A DNA stretch of 64,000 nt, from NCBI GenBank assembly GCA_030549335.1, contig CM060196.1, forward strand, positions 22,712,501 to 22,776,500, read 5' to 3'. Source of the DNA: Pontederia crassipes. Lineage: Eukaryota > Streptophyta > Magnoliopsida > Commelinales > Pontederiaceae. The position numbers were made by a program, and so were the translations under genes. Shown here piece by piece: positions 63,201 to 64,000 of this stretch (the first letter of the stretch is position 1; the number at the start of each line of letters is the position of its first letter). The notes under the pieces are model-generated. The model had not been told where the DNA came from. It did no database searches and saw only the letters and a program-made list of their open reading frames with translations.

Positions 63201-63459
63201 CATTGTTTTTGCCATCTTGAGCATTTTAATTATTAAAAACAATAATTATTTAAACTTTAAAAATACATCTAGACGTTAAAATGCATGAAATGAAACAAAT
63301 AAAACATAATTTTATTGTTATTAGTGTTTTGAATTAATACGTAATTCCTTCTAAATTAGTTAATTAACTCTTTATAGGAAATTATTTACAATAGAAAAAT
63401 CAACTATACATTTTTAACTTTAAACTATTTCCAATTTTAAAATGCAATGTCAAAAGTTA

Positions 63460-63506
<47 letters not shown>

Positions 63507-63670
63507 CAGTTATATTATGGTGCATTCACAAATGATTGCACCTTGCAATTCTATAATTCTGAACTATCATATCAACATCATTTTGATCAAAACACAAATA
63601 ATTTGAATCGTTGAATCAAAATGCTACCAATATAACAATGTATAGAATTATGAGATTATACGATTCAATC

Positions 63671-63703
<33 letters not shown>

Positions 63704-63915
63704 GAACATAATATATTAATTAAATGTTCAATACTGGAGTGATAATAATCCTTTTTTAAGTGGTGACTATAGGACACCCAAACCACCTAATTTACACGGT
63801 AGAACAGTAGAAGAGATACCGCCCCTTCATAAAGTACTTACTGTACGGCTTGCCCTTATGGATTGAGAGATTGGTACGTGGTAGGCGCAAAGGAGGCTTT
63901 CAGGGTCCCCTCCCT
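60226..63915 (+). repeat. Large direct duplication, copy 2
   Basis: Copy of 56093-58167, interrupted by the CACTA element at 60581-62120; without it the copy is about 2.15 kb. Similarity begins one base after the terminus of the CACTA-like half-element and ends in cagggtcccc. (AT)n runs differ in length between copies (63462-63505 and 63672-63700). Confidence 0.92.
60581..62120. mobile_element. Non-autonomous CACTA transposon, complete
   Basis: 1540 bp starting CACTACTAGAAAAAT and ending ATTTTCTTGTAGTG, flanked by AAT at 60578-60580 and 62121-62123, the 3-bp duplication expected of CACTA elements. Both arms are filled with copies of ccgacggtt/aaccgtcgg, many as palindromic pairs, the usual subterminal binding-site array. 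The core (61000-61340) is GC-rich and purine-rich. No transposase; ORFs across the arms arise from the repeats. It sits in copy 2 of the large duplication and is missing from copy 1. Confidence 0.95.
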
Positions 63916-63916
63916 C

Positions 63917-64000
63917 TCCTTCCTCTCTCGATCTTATTGTCCAACTTGTCATACTCTCTCTCGCTCTCTCTCTCTCTCTATCTCGACGTTGCTTGTGCAA
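63917..64000 (+). promoter_or_regulatory. CT-rich stretch, possible 5' UTR of a gene beyond the window
   Basis: ctctccttcctctctcg and a (TC)n run (63946-63980) follow the end of duplication copy 2, then tctcgacgttgcttgtgcaa. CT-rich leaders are common in plant genes. No start codon is in the window, so this is only a guess. Confidence 0.25.

Overview
This is nuclear DNA of a flowering plant, most likely a monocot. Gene 5' ends are sharply GC-rich inside AT-rich DNA, introns are of the GT-AG plant type, and the gaps are packed with plant transposable-element families. A short retroposon tail that occurs three times (20.3, 37.1 and 55.4 kb) is one I associate with commelinid monocots such as the ginger order. 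That placement is recognition only, not tested.

Genes. Four protein-coding genes were assembled exon by exon. (1) 11352-14426, plus strand: a 296-residue C-4 sterol methyl oxidase of the SMO1 type, 5 exons. (2) 17715-22795, minus strand: a 509-residue serine carboxypeptidase-like protein of the SCPL48/49 type, 9 exons, with a Tourist-like MITE and a SINE in its introns. (3) 26246-28478, minus strand: a 228-residue ESCRT-III subunit, VPS24/CHMP3, 6 exons. (4) 34517-37847, minus strand: a Gag1-like clamp (DUF4050) protein whose 5' part holds an in-frame stop that a 75-nt intron would remove. The four look like ordinary housekeeping genes and show no sign of acting in one pathway. A broken first exon of the chloroplast copper ATPase PAA2 lies at 44.1-44.6 kb.

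Mobile DNA by region. 1-2539: decayed Ty1/copia 3' end with its LTR. 4.39-6.0 kb: relict hAT-type (DUF4371 plus dimerisation domain) transposase. 6.42-6.83 kb: GC-rich block with short terminal inverted repeats. 24.3-25.1 kb: three MITE-like units joined end to end. 37.1 kb: 5'-truncated RTE-type LINE with a perfect 19-bp target-site duplication (TSD). 38.6-39.1 kb: Ty3/gypsy chromodomain tail. 40.7-45.0 kb: GC-rich minisatellite patchwork, split by a 1274-bp solo LTR (TSD TGCAC) and holding the PAA2 fragment. 45.6-51.3 kb: nearly full-length, stop-riddled L1-type LINE. 52.5-54.6 kb: complete 2.1-kb non-autonomous LTR retrotransposon (TSD CTATT, primer-binding site and polypurine tract visible). 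55.3 kb: SINE with a perfect 17-bp TSD.

The right end, 56.1-63.9 kb, is a large direct duplication of about 2.1 kb. Its first copy is followed by half of a CACTA-like element, and its second copy is interrupted by an intact 1540-bp non-autonomous CACTA element (TSD AAT). The duplication ends next to a CT-rich stretch that looks like the 5' end of a gene beyond the window. No new prokaryote-like or defence-like system was seen. The notable content is the nested element history.
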